A stretch of DNA of 5,606 nt from Cyanobacteria bacterium UBA11370 (lineage in GTDB: Bacteria > Cyanobacteriota > Cyanobacteriia > Cyanobacteriales > Coleofasciculaceae): NCBI GenBank assembly GCA_003486645.1, contig DNGI01000301.1, positions 1 to 5,606 of the forward strand, written 5' to 3'. Under the pieces are notes generated by a model. That model was given only the letters and a program-made list of their open reading frames with translations. It had not been told where the DNA came from and made no database searches. How positions within the stretch are numbered: the stretch's first letter is position 1; each line of letters starts with the position of its first letter. The position numbers were made by a program, and so were the translations under genes. This document shows, one piece after another, positions 1-5,606 of this stretch.

Positions 1-32
1 GCCAGTTGCGTAAGTCCTAACTTCGTTGGGAA

Positions 33-380
33 TTAGCGCCCTATAGCTTGGCGCTGAGAGTAAATTTCTTCCAGAAGCAAATCACGGAGTTCATCAGCAA
101 TATCATCAGGAGGATTACCAGCTAGCGCTCGTCCAATCAGTCGCTCAGCTTCTCGGAGTTCACCACACTCCAGGGCAAGAACGGCGGCGCTGCGATGTAA
201 AACAGAGCGGGTGGGTTCCAGGTCAAGTTGATTGGCAATTAAATCAGCCGCTGTCCGTTCTTTAGCGAAGGCGGCTCTCTTAAACTCTAGAATTGCCTCA
301 GCATCGCCCCGTTGACGGGCTAAGACTGCCTGGTCTACCAGTTCCATTGCTTCTCGGTGAAGGGTTTCTACGTCCGGCAT
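33..380 (-). CDS. Small helical protein with TPR-like repeats, function unknown
   Basis: I do not recognise a named family for this 115-residue protein. It is predicted to be soluble and all-helical, with no signal peptide or membrane segment. Two TPR-like helical hairpins are visible. One spans roughly residues 8-41 (A11, A18, G25, A29). A clearer one spans 58-91, with the pattern L61, A65/A66, G73, A78, A85, P90. An acidic, leucine-rich helix (about 92-107) follows. Such a short repeat protein more likely binds a partner than catalyses a reaction. The ATG start overlaps the last 13 bases of the upstream gene, so the two are probably translationally coupled and their products may act together; this is inference. 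No Shine-Dalgarno sequence precedes M1, and an internal Met12 is the alternative start. The G+C content is high for this window (55-58% in two hand-counted rows). The gene is intact, ending with TAA close to the window edge. Confidence 0.8.
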   Translation of the reverse strand: MPDVETLHREAMELVDQAVLARQRGDAEAILEFKRAAFAKERTAADLIANQLDLEPTRSVLHRSAAVLALECGELREAERLIGRALAGNPPDDIADELRDLLLEEIYSQRQAIGR

Positions 381-937
381 TTTTCAACGATACGGGCTTT
401 GGGAGTGCCAAATTCAACCACAGCAACGTAGCCAGGAGCCACGCGGTCTGAAGGACTGATCTGCTTTAGCTTCATATTAACCCTAGATTGGATAATGCTT
501 TCAGAACCTTTACGAATGCCTGAGACTTCCAAACGGGCTTTGCGCTGGAACAGGGTGTCTTTTTCATCATTGGAGCCAAGCCAAAAATCGAAGCCAAATC
601 CTTTTCCTTTAACCGAGCGTTCGATAATGGTGAGGTTAGTCAGGTGAGGCATGATCAGTGCAGCAATACCATAGGCTCCGTATTCGGTAGCGACTTCTTG
701 ATCAGCATTAAATCGGCGAATGGTGTCGTTGATGGCATTCCACTGAATTTCGATTTCACAAGCTCCGATTCCATCAATTTGTAGGGTAACAGGACTGTGA
801 TGTCCCTGCTCCTCTAAACAGACGGCGGCAGCATCTGCACAAATAGCTCCGAAGGTAAGTGACCAGCCAGGGCGTTCTGGTTTATCTTGACAAAGGTCGC
901 TGAGGTGAAGCATTGCTGTTTGGGAGGTATCGGTCAT
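368..937 (-). CDS. Conserved-looking hypothetical protein, function unknown
   Basis: This 189-residue soluble protein has no signal peptide or membrane segment, and I cannot assign it to a named family. Hydrophobic strand-like stretches alternate with turns: VTLQIDGIGACEIEIQW at 50-66, NLTIIERS at 101-108, the glycine/aromatic run KGKGFGFDFWLG at 110-121, ARLEVSGI at 134-141 and YVAVVEFG at 170-177. The arrangement suggests an alpha/beta fold. The dense GFDFWLG and LEVSG segments look like the conserved core. D117 and E137 could form part of an acidic active site, but that is a guess. M1 is the first possible start, because an in-frame TGA lies 18 bases upstream. No Shine-Dalgarno sequence is seen before M1 or the alternative Met9. 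The 3' end overlaps the TPR-like gene at 33-380 by 13 bp, which points to a two-gene operon. Weak promoter-like hexamers for it lie at 1058-1063 (TTGAGT) and 1034-1039 (CATACT), read on the minus strand with an 18-base spacer. They are not strong enough to call. Confidence 0.82.
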   Translation of the reverse strand: MTDTSQTAMLHLSDLCQDKPERPGWSLTFGAICADAAAVCLEEQGHHSPVTLQIDGIGACEIEIQWNAINDTIRRFNADQEVATEYGAYGIAALIMPHLTNLTIIERSVKGKGFGFDFWLGSNDEKDTLFQRKARLEVSGIRKGSESIIQSRVNMKLKQISPSDRVAPGYVAVVEFGTPKARIVEKCRT

Positions 938-1072
938 GGAGGCTTTTGTGCATCACATTTTCCAAATCCTACCCTGAGCGATATCTGGTTCCTACCTATA
1001 TCTTGGTAGTAAAGTACCCTACAAGTTAATTTTAGTATGACACTTTATTAAGTCCTGACTCAAATAAGATTG

Positions 1073-2068
1073 CTATAGTAAAGTATTAACTAATAAGGGA
1101 ATTTGATTAGCTTGTAAAAATTCAGGTCTGGGATTTCGTCCGTCCTGAGTATTACAATTGAGTACAGGAGTTTTCATATTATCAGGAATAGCCTGTTCCC
1201 CACACGCTGCACCAATTAATCCTCCAACAATACAGGCATTTGTATCCGTATCACCACCCCCATAAAGGGTTTCCCTAATCGCTTCCTCGTACCCCGATCC
1301 CTTCAATAAATGTCTAAAGGCATGAGTAAAGGCAATTTTAATGAATCCACTATGAGGATAATAGGGAATATCTACCTGATCTTGAGCATCTTGTAACCAG
1401 CGACGCACTTCTTCATTGGCATTCAAGTCTGCCCAATTTTTAGCATTTCTAAAAGCAACTTCTCGTTCTCCTGGTGTTCTGATTAAACTGGCAATGGCAA
1501 TCACGTAACAGGCAACCGCATGAGTACAACTTTCGTTAGGATGGGATAATGTTGAATCTTGTTGGGCAAACCTAGCCAGTTCGCTATCATTAAATCGATA
1601 GCCCCAAATCCCTAATGGAGAGATTCTCATCAGGCTACCATTGGCTTTAGACTCCATACAAAATTGAGCAGCAGCTTGGGTCATAGCAACAGCATAGCCC
1701 TGTTTCTGAGAAATTTCTTGCCATTTGGAATTGCGAATGCACCCTAATGAAGAGTTTGTTGTTGTACCTATATCAAACGGATTAGAATTAACCCATTTTG
1801 CATAATGTTGAGCAATTATTTCCAAATTAAATGTTGAACTTTGGGATAATGCTTGTGCTAAACAAAGAGTTAATTCGCCATCATCGGTAATTTGTCCGGG
1901 AGCAACGTCCCAAATACCACCTCCTGGCATAGTCATAGCGCGATCCACATCTGCAAGGGTTAGTTTATGACTGATAAATTCCAAGGTTGCGCCTGCTGCA
2001 TCACCGACCAATGCTCCCAATAAACAACCCAATGCGGCATCATTAAGATCTTGAGCTTTTTGTTTCAT
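1073..2068 (-). CDS. ADP-ribosylglycohydrolase family protein (DraG/ARH-like)
   Basis: This is a complete 331-residue member of the DraG/ARH hydrolase family. Family members use two divalent metal ions to cleave ADP-ribose from modified proteins, nucleic acids or small acceptors. The all-helical fold and both metal-binding signatures are visible. These are LLGALVGDAAG at 16-26, TDDGELTLCL at 61-70 (metal ligands T61, D62, D63), NGSLMRISPLG at 143-153, SHPNESCTHAV at 175-185 and GGGDTDTNACIVGGLIGAACG at 270-290 (ligands D273, D275, T276). The length is normal for the family and no key residue is missing, so it is probably active. There is no signal peptide, so it should be cytoplasmic. The ATG is preceded by a good ribosome binding site. 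The gene reads away from sbcD across a repeat-bearing spacer and stands 135 bp upstream of the unknown pair at 33-937. The sequence does not reveal the substrate. DraG-type control of nitrogenase reductase is one known role, but no nitrogen-fixation gene is present here. Confidence 0.95.
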   Translation of the reverse strand: MKQKAQDLNDAALGCLLGALVGDAAGATLEFISHKLTLADVDRAMTMPGGGIWDVAPGQITDDGELTLCLAQALSQSSTFNLEIIAQHYAKWVNSNPFDIGTTTNSSLGCIRNSKWQEISQKQGYAVAMTQAAAQFCMESKANGSLMRISPLGIWGYRFNDSELARFAQQDSTLSHPNESCTHAVACYVIAIASLIRTPGEREVAFRNAKNWADLNANEEVRRWLQDAQDQVDIPYYPHSGFIKIAFTHAFRHLLKGSGYEEAIRETLYGGGDTDTNACIVGGLIGAACGEQAIPDNMKTPVLNCNTQDGRNPRPEFLQANQIPLLVNTLL

Positions 2069-2070
2069 GA

Positions 2071-2079
2071 CTCTTCCTT
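2071..2079 (-). promoter_or_regulatory. Ribosome binding site of the ADP-ribosylglycohydrolase gene
   Basis: Read on the minus strand, AAGGAAGAG lies two bases before the ATG at 2068, with its GGA core about 6-8 bases upstream. This is a reasonable Shine-Dalgarno match and supports the chosen start. It is one of only two clear ones in the window; the other is before 4418. Confidence 0.55.
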
Positions 2080-2083
2080 TTGT

Positions 2084-2091
2084 GCGATCGC
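2084..2091. repeat. HIP1 palindrome GCGATCGC
   Basis: An exact copy of the highly iterated palindrome typical of many cyanobacterial chromosomes. It sits in the leader region of the ADP-ribosylglycohydrolase gene, just upstream of its ribosome binding site. Confidence 0.9.
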
Positions 2092-2122
2092 TAAATTAAT
2101 CTTCTGCGATTAATAACCCAAG

Positions 2123-2157
2123 TGGCTAATTGCTAATGGCTAATTGCTAATTGATGA
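2123..2157 (+). repeat. Heptad repeat array, left arm (five units)
   Basis: Five contiguous seven-base units read TGGCTAA, TTGCTAA, TGGCTAA, TTGCTAA and TTGATGA. The first four form two perfect tandem copies of a 14-mer (2123-2136 and 2137-2150). The last unit is degenerate. This matches the type of short tandemly repeated heptamers known from cyanobacterial intergenic DNA. The stretch 2136-2153 is exactly complementary to 2247-2264 in the opposing array. Confidence 0.85.
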
Positions 2158-2207
2158 CTACAGATTACTAAGTTCTGATTAATAATTGTTATATTGTTCA
2201 TTTTAGC

Positions 2208-2263
2208 TCTGCCATTAGCGATGCTCCATGAGCCATTAGCAATGAACAATTAGCAATTAGCCA
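2208..2263 (-). repeat. Heptad repeat array, right arm (about eight units, inverted)
   Basis: Read on the minus strand from 2263, the units are TGGCTAA, TTGCTAA, TTGTTCA, TTGCTAA, TGGCTCA, TGGAGCA and TCGCTAA, followed by a degenerate TGGCAGA (2208-2214). They keep the same seven-base register and consensus as the left array but run in the opposite direction. With the left array this makes an inverted pair around about 50 bp of AT-rich spacer (2158-2207). The arms could pair in single-stranded DNA or RNA through the perfect 18-bp match. Confidence 0.82.
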
Positions 2264-2316
2264 TACCGAAGTTTAATGTATTCTTTGAGTATTCCTTCAT
2301 CACACCTATTACCTGA

Positions 2317-3645
2317 ATGATAAAAATTCTTCACCTATCGGATATTCACATGGGCAGTGGTTTTTCCCACGGACGGATTAACCCTGCTACGGGATTAAAT
2401 ACACGATTGGAAGATTTTGTCAATACCCTATCAAAATGTATTGATCGAGCGATCGCTGAACCCGTCGATCTGGTTTTATTTGGCGGTGATGCCTTTCCAG
2501 ATGCGACACCTCCGCCCTACGTTCAAGAAGCCTTTGCTACTCAGTTTCGTCGCCTAGTCGATGCCGAAATTCCAACGGTTTTGCTAGTGGGGAACCACGA
2601 CCAACACTCTCAAGGTAATGGGGGGGCTAGTTTATGTATTTATCGTACATTAGGTGTGCCTGGATTTATAGTGGGCGATCGCATCGAGACTCACTATATT
2701 CAAACCCGTAATGGAGCAGTACAGGTGATTACTCTGCCTTGGCTAACTCGTTCTACTCTGCTAACTCGCCCGGATACCGAAGGTTTAGCGCTAGCGGAGG
2801 TTAATGATTTATTAATTCAACGCTTAGATCCAGTATTGGAAGGGGAAATTCGCCGTCTCGATCCAGAAGTACCAACGGTTTTATTGGCTCATTTAATGGC
2901 AGATCGCGCTAACTTGGGAGCTGAACGTTTCTTAGCGGTAGGTAAGGGCTTTACAATTCCTCTTTCTATGCTGACACGACCTTGTTTTGATTATGTGGCA
3001 CTAGGGCATATTCACAAACATCAGAATCTTAACCCATCGAATGACCCGCCAATTATTTATCCAGGTAGTATTGAACGGGTGGATTTTAGTGAAGAAAAGG
3101 AAGCGAAAGGCTATGTTTTAGTTGAATTGGAAAAAAGTTGTGTTAAGTGGGAGTTCTGTCCGTTATCAGTGCGTCCATTTCGTACCATTGAAATTAATGT
3201 TTCTGAAGAGGATAATCCTCAAAATGCTTTAGTTAAAGCAATTGGTAAAAGGGCGGTTAAAGATGCCGTTGTGCGGCTGATTTATAAGTTACGTTCTGAA
3301 CAATTGGATTTAATTGATAATAACGCTATTCATCAAGCGTTGAACGAGGCTCATAGTTATACAATTCGTCCGGAATTTGTCAGTCAATTAGCGCGTCCTC
3401 GGTTGCCTGAATTGGGAGTTGGTAGCAGTATCAATCCGATGGATGCGTTGAAAACGTATTTGGAAAATCGGAAAGATTTACGAGATATCCGTGCAGAAAT
3501 GATGGAAGCAGCACAACATTTGTTGGCGGGATATGGAGAGAATTGGTTAGAGTTAGAGGAGAGTGAAGAAGGATCGACGGAGGAGCAAAAGGATGTCAGT
3601 GAACTGTTAGAAGGAAATACAAAAACTCAGTTGCGTTTGTTGTAA
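2317..3645 (+). CDS. sbcD: SbcD/Mre11-type exonuclease subunit
   Basis: This 442-residue protein is the metal-dependent nuclease subunit of the SbcCD (Mre11-Rad50-like) complex, which trims DNA ends and cleaves hairpins in the cytoplasm. All the calcineurin-type phosphoesterase motifs are intact: LHLSDIHMG at 5-13 (D9, H11), GGDAFPD at 56-62 (D58), GNHDQH at 92-97 (N93, H94), the histidine of AHLM (H192) and GHIHKHQ at 230-236 (H231, H233). YPGSIERVDFSEE at 248-260 is also typical of SbcD. Residues from about 280 to 395 would form the capping and C-terminal regions. The last 32 residues are acidic and probably disordered, rich in Glu from 412 to 432, and end in QLRLL. The normal partner, the SbcC ATPase, is not encoded in the window. 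The N-terminal sequence MIKILHLSDIH fixes the start, although no Shine-Dalgarno sequence precedes it. An uncharacterised lone phosphoesterase of the same family is a less likely alternative. Confidence 0.93.
   Translation: MIKILHLSDIHMGSGFSHGRINPATGLNTRLEDFVNTLSKCIDRAIAEPVDLVLFGGDAFPDATPPPYVQEAFATQFRRLVDAEIPTVLLVGNHDQHSQGNGGASLCIYRTLGVPGFIVGDRIETHYIQTRNGAVQVITLPWLTRSTLLTRPDTEGLALAEVNDLLIQRLDPVLEGEIRRLDPEVPTVLLAHLMADRANLGAERFLAVGKGFTIPLSMLTRPCFDYVALGHIHKHQNLNPSNDPPIIYPGSIERVDFSEEKEAKGYVLVELEKSCVKWEFCPLSVRPFRTIEINVSEEDNPQNALVKAIGKRAVKDAVVRLIYKLRSEQLDLIDNNAIHQALNEAHSYTIRPEFVSQLARPRLPELGVGSSINPMDALKTYLENRKDLRDIRAEMMEAAQHLLAGYGENWLELEESEEGSTEEQKDVSELLEGNTKTQLRLL
2449..2456. repeat. HIP1 palindrome GCGATCGC
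   Basis: An exact HIP1 copy inside the sbcD coding region, where it encodes part of the RAIAE segment near residue 46. Confidence 0.9.
2675..2682. repeat. HIP1 palindrome GCGATCGC
   Basis: A second exact HIP1 copy within sbcD, covering the GDR residues around position 121. Confidence 0.9.
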
Positions 3646-3664
3646 GAACCAGAGTTTTGCAGAT

Positions 3665-3672
3665 GCGATCGC
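3665..3672. repeat. HIP1 palindrome GCGATCGC
   Basis: An exact HIP1 copy in the 65-bp gap between sbcD and the Uma2-family gene. Confidence 0.9.
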
Positions 3673-3710
3673 TAAGTAGTCACGCTTTGAGCTGAATAAA
3701 ACTAGAATTT

Positions 3711-4352
3711 ATGAATAAACTACAGATAAAATTTCCGACAAATACCTGGCTAGCCGCCTCCTGGGATGAATATCTCGAAGCTACTGAAAATCCTACCGAC
3801 CAAAAAGCTAAGTTTTATTACCATAACGGACAACTAAGAATTGAAATGTTACCAATTGGGAATGACCACGCCAGCGACCATACAATTATTATTGTTGCTG
3901 TTAACTTATTTGCCACTCTCAAAGGTATCCCCCTAAATGGAAAGGATAACTGCACTTACCAGAAAACAGGATATACTGATGCTCAACCCGATGTATCTTA
4001 TTATATTGGTGAATATGTAGATGTAATTCCTTGGGGAACTTCTATCATTGACTTAGATAGCTATCCCCCACCTAATTTAGTTATTGAAGTCGCTAATACT
4101 TCACTATCTGACGATCAAGGGGCAAAACGTCTGCTGTATGAGGATATCGGAGTTGCTGAATACTGGATTGTAGATGTAAAAAATGTCCGAGTTCTGGCGT
4201 TTAGCATAGAGAATGGAGGGAGTCGGCGAATTAGTGAATCTCAAGTATTGCCAGGACTAGCTATTTCTCTGTTAGAAGAGACTTTGCAGCGTACTCGTCA
4301 AATGAATCAGTCCCAAGTTTGTGCTTGGTTGTTAACCCAATTTCAACAATAG
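3711..4352 (+). CDS. Uma2-family (DUF820) putative restriction-endonuclease-fold protein
   Basis: This 213-residue protein belongs to the Uma2/DUF820 family, which has a PD-(D/E)XK nuclease-like fold and is present in many copies in cyanobacterial genomes. The biological role of the family is largely unsettled. Expected landmarks are visible: the N-terminal helix WDEYLEA at 18-24, YHNGQLRIEMLPIG at 37-50, DHASDHTIIIVAVN at 52-65, QPDVSYYIG at 92-100 (probable catalytic D94), PPNLVIEVANTS at 120-131 (probable catalytic E126), then DDQGAKRLLYEDIGVAEYWIVD at 134-155. In this last segment K139 probably replaces the missing lysine of the classic E-X-K motif. The C-terminal region, with LPGLAISLLEE at 180-190, is also typical. 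It is full length with no sign of decay. The ATG has no clear Shine-Dalgarno sequence. It lies 65 bp after sbcD and 65 bp before the protease gene, with no transposase or antitoxin beside it. Confidence 0.92.
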   Translation: MNKLQIKFPTNTWLAASWDEYLEATENPTDQKAKFYYHNGQLRIEMLPIGNDHASDHTIIIVAVNLFATLKGIPLNGKDNCTYQKTGYTDAQPDVSYYIGEYVDVIPWGTSIIDLDSYPPPNLVIEVANTSLSDDQGAKRLLYEDIGVAEYWIVDVKNVRVLAFSIENGGSRRISESQVLPGLAISLLEETLQRTRQMNQSQVCAWLLTQFQQ

Positions 4353-4403
4353 CTTCCCAAAACCAATAGCAAATTTATCAAACTAATTATATACTTTCTT
4401 CCT

Positions 4404-4408
4404 AGGAG
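4404..4408 (+). promoter_or_regulatory. Ribosome binding site of the site-2 protease gene
   Basis: AGGAG stands nine bases before the ATG at 4418, a strong Shine-Dalgarno match at normal spacing, and it supports this start. A TATACT at 4390-4395 just upstream resembles a -10 box, but no -35 match is seen at the right distance and the resulting leader would be very short. An internal promoter here is therefore only a possibility. Confidence 0.65.
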
Positions 4409-4417
4409 TCAGCGCTA

Positions 4418-5545
4418 ATGTGGCTTGCTGGACTATTCGTTTTTTTAGGTTGGATGCTGTCCCTTTGTCTCCACGAATTTGGTCATGCGATAGTTGCCTA
4501 TTTGGGTGGCGATACTTCTGTTAAAGATAAGGGATATTTAACTCTCAACCCTCTCAATTATACCGACCCTGGTTTAAGTTTAATGATGCCAATGATTTTC
4601 CTACTAATGGGAGGAATTGCACTTCCAGGTGGTGCGGTTTATATTGACCACAGTCGATTACGGAACCGTTGGTGGGATAGTGCTGTCTCTGCGGCTGGCC
4701 CATTGGCGAATGCGATGGTAACGTTAGTATTAGCAATCCCGTTTTGGTTAGGTTTAGCCACTGAGTTAAGTACCCATTGGTTCTGGTCAAGTTTAGCGTT
4801 TCTGATTTTCTTAGAAATCTTTGCGGTTGTCTTGAATTTACTACCGATTCCTCCCTTAGATGGCTATGGGATTATTCGACCTTGGTTGCCTGAAAAGATT
4901 CAACATCGGTTCAATCAATTTGGCAAATATGGAATTTGGTTTATTTTTGGTCTGCTATGGTTTGTGCCAGCAGCAGGTCGCTTTCTGTGGAATTTTGTTT
5001 ATCGAATTGCTGTAATTCTTAAGGTTCCTTTCGATACGCTCTATGAAGGAAGTTTATTATTTGATAAGCCCCAAGTTAAATTATCATTAATCATAGCATT
5101 TATGGGATTTTTGTGGCTAATCAAGCGTCACGAAGATCAGAGAAAAAATTCTCCCGAACTTACTTTGTACCATCAAGGTTATCAACTCGAAAGCGATAAA
5201 TATTATGAGGAAGCGATCGCCGCTTACGATCAAGCCATTGAAATTAAACCCGACTTCTATGAAGCTTGGTATCATCAAGGCAATTCGCTGTATCAATTAC
5301 GACGGTACGAAGAAGCCATCACATCTTATAATCGAGCGGTTTACATCCACCCTAATGGGTCTAGTGCCTGGTATAATCTAGCTTGTTGTTATGCGCTGCA
5401 AGGTAATATCAATCAAGCCATTAAATCTTTGGAACAAGCAATCAAACTTGAACCGGATTTGAGGAGTCGTGCTAAAACTGACCCGGATTTTGATAGGATT
5501 CGAGAAAATCCGCTCTTTAAAAATTTGATAGTTAAAGAGGGATAA
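4418..5545 (+). CDS. Membrane site-2 protease family protein (M50-like) with C-terminal TPR domain
   Basis: This 375-residue protein joins an intramembrane metalloprotease domain to a soluble repeat domain. The zinc motif HEFGH (H19, E20, H23) lies in the first membrane segment. The second family motif, NLLPIPPLDG at 140-149, supplies the third ligand D148. AAGPLANAM at 92-100 is also characteristic of site-2 proteases. Hydrophobic segments fall at about 2-28, 52-73, 94-115, 122-143, 171-187 and 221-236. After a charged linker (KRHEDQRKN, 236-244) come three TPR units at about 248-281, 282-315 and 316-349. They are followed by a tail, AKTDPDFDRIRENPLF, of a type often seen closing TPR domains. 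The protease half should cleave membrane-embedded substrates, and the TPRs probably recruit a partner or substrate; both are inferences from the families. No PDZ domain is visible. A good AGGAG supports the start. No anti-sigma factor or other likely substrate is encoded nearby. Confidence 0.93.
   Translation: MWLAGLFVFLGWMLSLCLHEFGHAIVAYLGGDTSVKDKGYLTLNPLNYTDPGLSLMMPMIFLLMGGIALPGGAVYIDHSRLRNRWWDSAVSAAGPLANAMVTLVLAIPFWLGLATELSTHWFWSSLAFLIFLEIFAVVLNLLPIPPLDGYGIIRPWLPEKIQHRFNQFGKYGIWFIFGLLWFVPAAGRFLWNFVYRIAVILKVPFDTLYEGSLLFDKPQVKLSLIIAFMGFLWLIKRHEDQRKNSPELTLYHQGYQLESDKYYEEAIAAYDQAIEIKPDFYEAWYHQGNSLYQLRRYEEAITSYNRAVYIHPNGSSAWYNLACCYALQGNINQAIKSLEQAIKLEPDLRSRAKTDPDFDRIRENPLFKNLIVKEG
5213..5220. 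repeat. HIP1 palindrome GCGATCGC
   Basis: An exact HIP1 copy inside the first TPR unit of the protease gene, encoding part of EAIAA near residue 267. Confidence 0.9.
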
Positions 5546-5606
5546 ATCTTCAGTTACTTACAACTCGTCACGACTGAACTAAATCTTATAGCCAGTCTAA
5601 ATGATT

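Noticed and set aside
992..1009. Small hairpin CTACC...GGTAG in the spacer before the unknown pair
   Set aside because: A 5-bp stem with an 8-base loop is expected by chance, and no T-tract or conserved riboswitch feature accompanies it.
1034..1063. Promoter-like hexamers on the minus strand, TTGAGT and CATACT with an 18-base spacer, ahead of the 368-937 gene
   Set aside because: Each matches the consensus at four of six positions, which is common in AT-rich DNA, so I mention it only as a candidate and do not call a promoter.
1073..2068. Assigning the glycohydrolase as draG, the nitrogenase reductase regulator
   Set aside because: The catalytic motifs define the family only. No draT or nif gene is nearby, so the specific name is not supported.
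2123..2263. CRISPR array
   Set aside because: The units are contiguous seven-base repeats without unique spacers, they reverse direction midway, and no cas gene is present.
3711..4352. Uma2-family gene as a transposon-borne gene or toxin-antitoxin component
   Set aside because: No transposase, terminal inverted repeats, target-site duplication or small partner gene flank it in the window.
4554..4790. A 78-residue open frame on the minus strand
   Set aside because: It lies wholly inside the well-supported site-2 protease gene on the other strand, has no recognisable motif or ribosome binding site, and has a composition typical of an antisense shadow.
5549..5578. Inverted repeat TTCAGT...ACTGAA after the protease gene, as a possible terminator
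   Set aside because: The stem is only 6 bp around an 18-base loop, is AT-rich, and is not followed by a T-tract, so it does not qualify as an intrinsic terminator.

Overview
The window looks like chromosomal DNA from a cyanobacterium, probably a filamentous or otherwise large-genome type. Three signs support this. Five exact copies of the HIP1 octamer GCGATCGC occur at 2084, 2449, 2675, 3665 and 5213. A Uma2-family gene is present, a family greatly expanded in cyanobacteria. A gene-flanking spacer carries short heptameric repeats built on TGGCTAA/TTGCTAA. No species can be named from the sequence alone.

The left third is on the minus strand. Two overlapping genes of unknown function (368-937, then 33-380 downstream) form a tight two-gene unit. 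The first encodes a 189-aa soluble protein with a conserved-looking GFDFWLG...ARLEVSGI core. The second encodes a small all-helical protein with TPR-like repeats. Their base composition is higher in G+C than the rest (about 50% against about 40-42% in hand-counted rows), and neither contains HIP1. Upstream of them, also on the minus strand, is a complete ADP-ribosylglycohydrolase gene (1073-2068).

A 248-bp divergent spacer (2069-2316) separates the left and right halves. It holds two heptad-repeat arrays in opposite orientation, which share a perfect 18-bp inverted repeat.

The right half is on the plus strand: an SbcD/Mre11-type nuclease subunit (2317-3645), a Uma2-family putative nuclease (3711-4352) and a membrane site-2 protease fused to three TPR repeats (4418-5545). 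Each is followed by a 65-bp gap to the next gene. The spacing allows co-transcription, but the three have no obvious shared pathway. No SbcC gene lies in the window. The SbcD protein ends in QLRLL after an acidic tail, which resembles a sliding-clamp-binding peptide.

The possible themes are DNA end processing (SbcD), reversal of ADP-ribosylation (the glycohydrolase) and regulated intramembrane proteolysis. Linking them into one system would be speculation. The best leads are the unknown two-gene module, the C-terminal clamp-like motif of SbcD and the inverted heptad arrays. No RNA genes, CRISPR arrays, transposase genes or convincing terminators were found.
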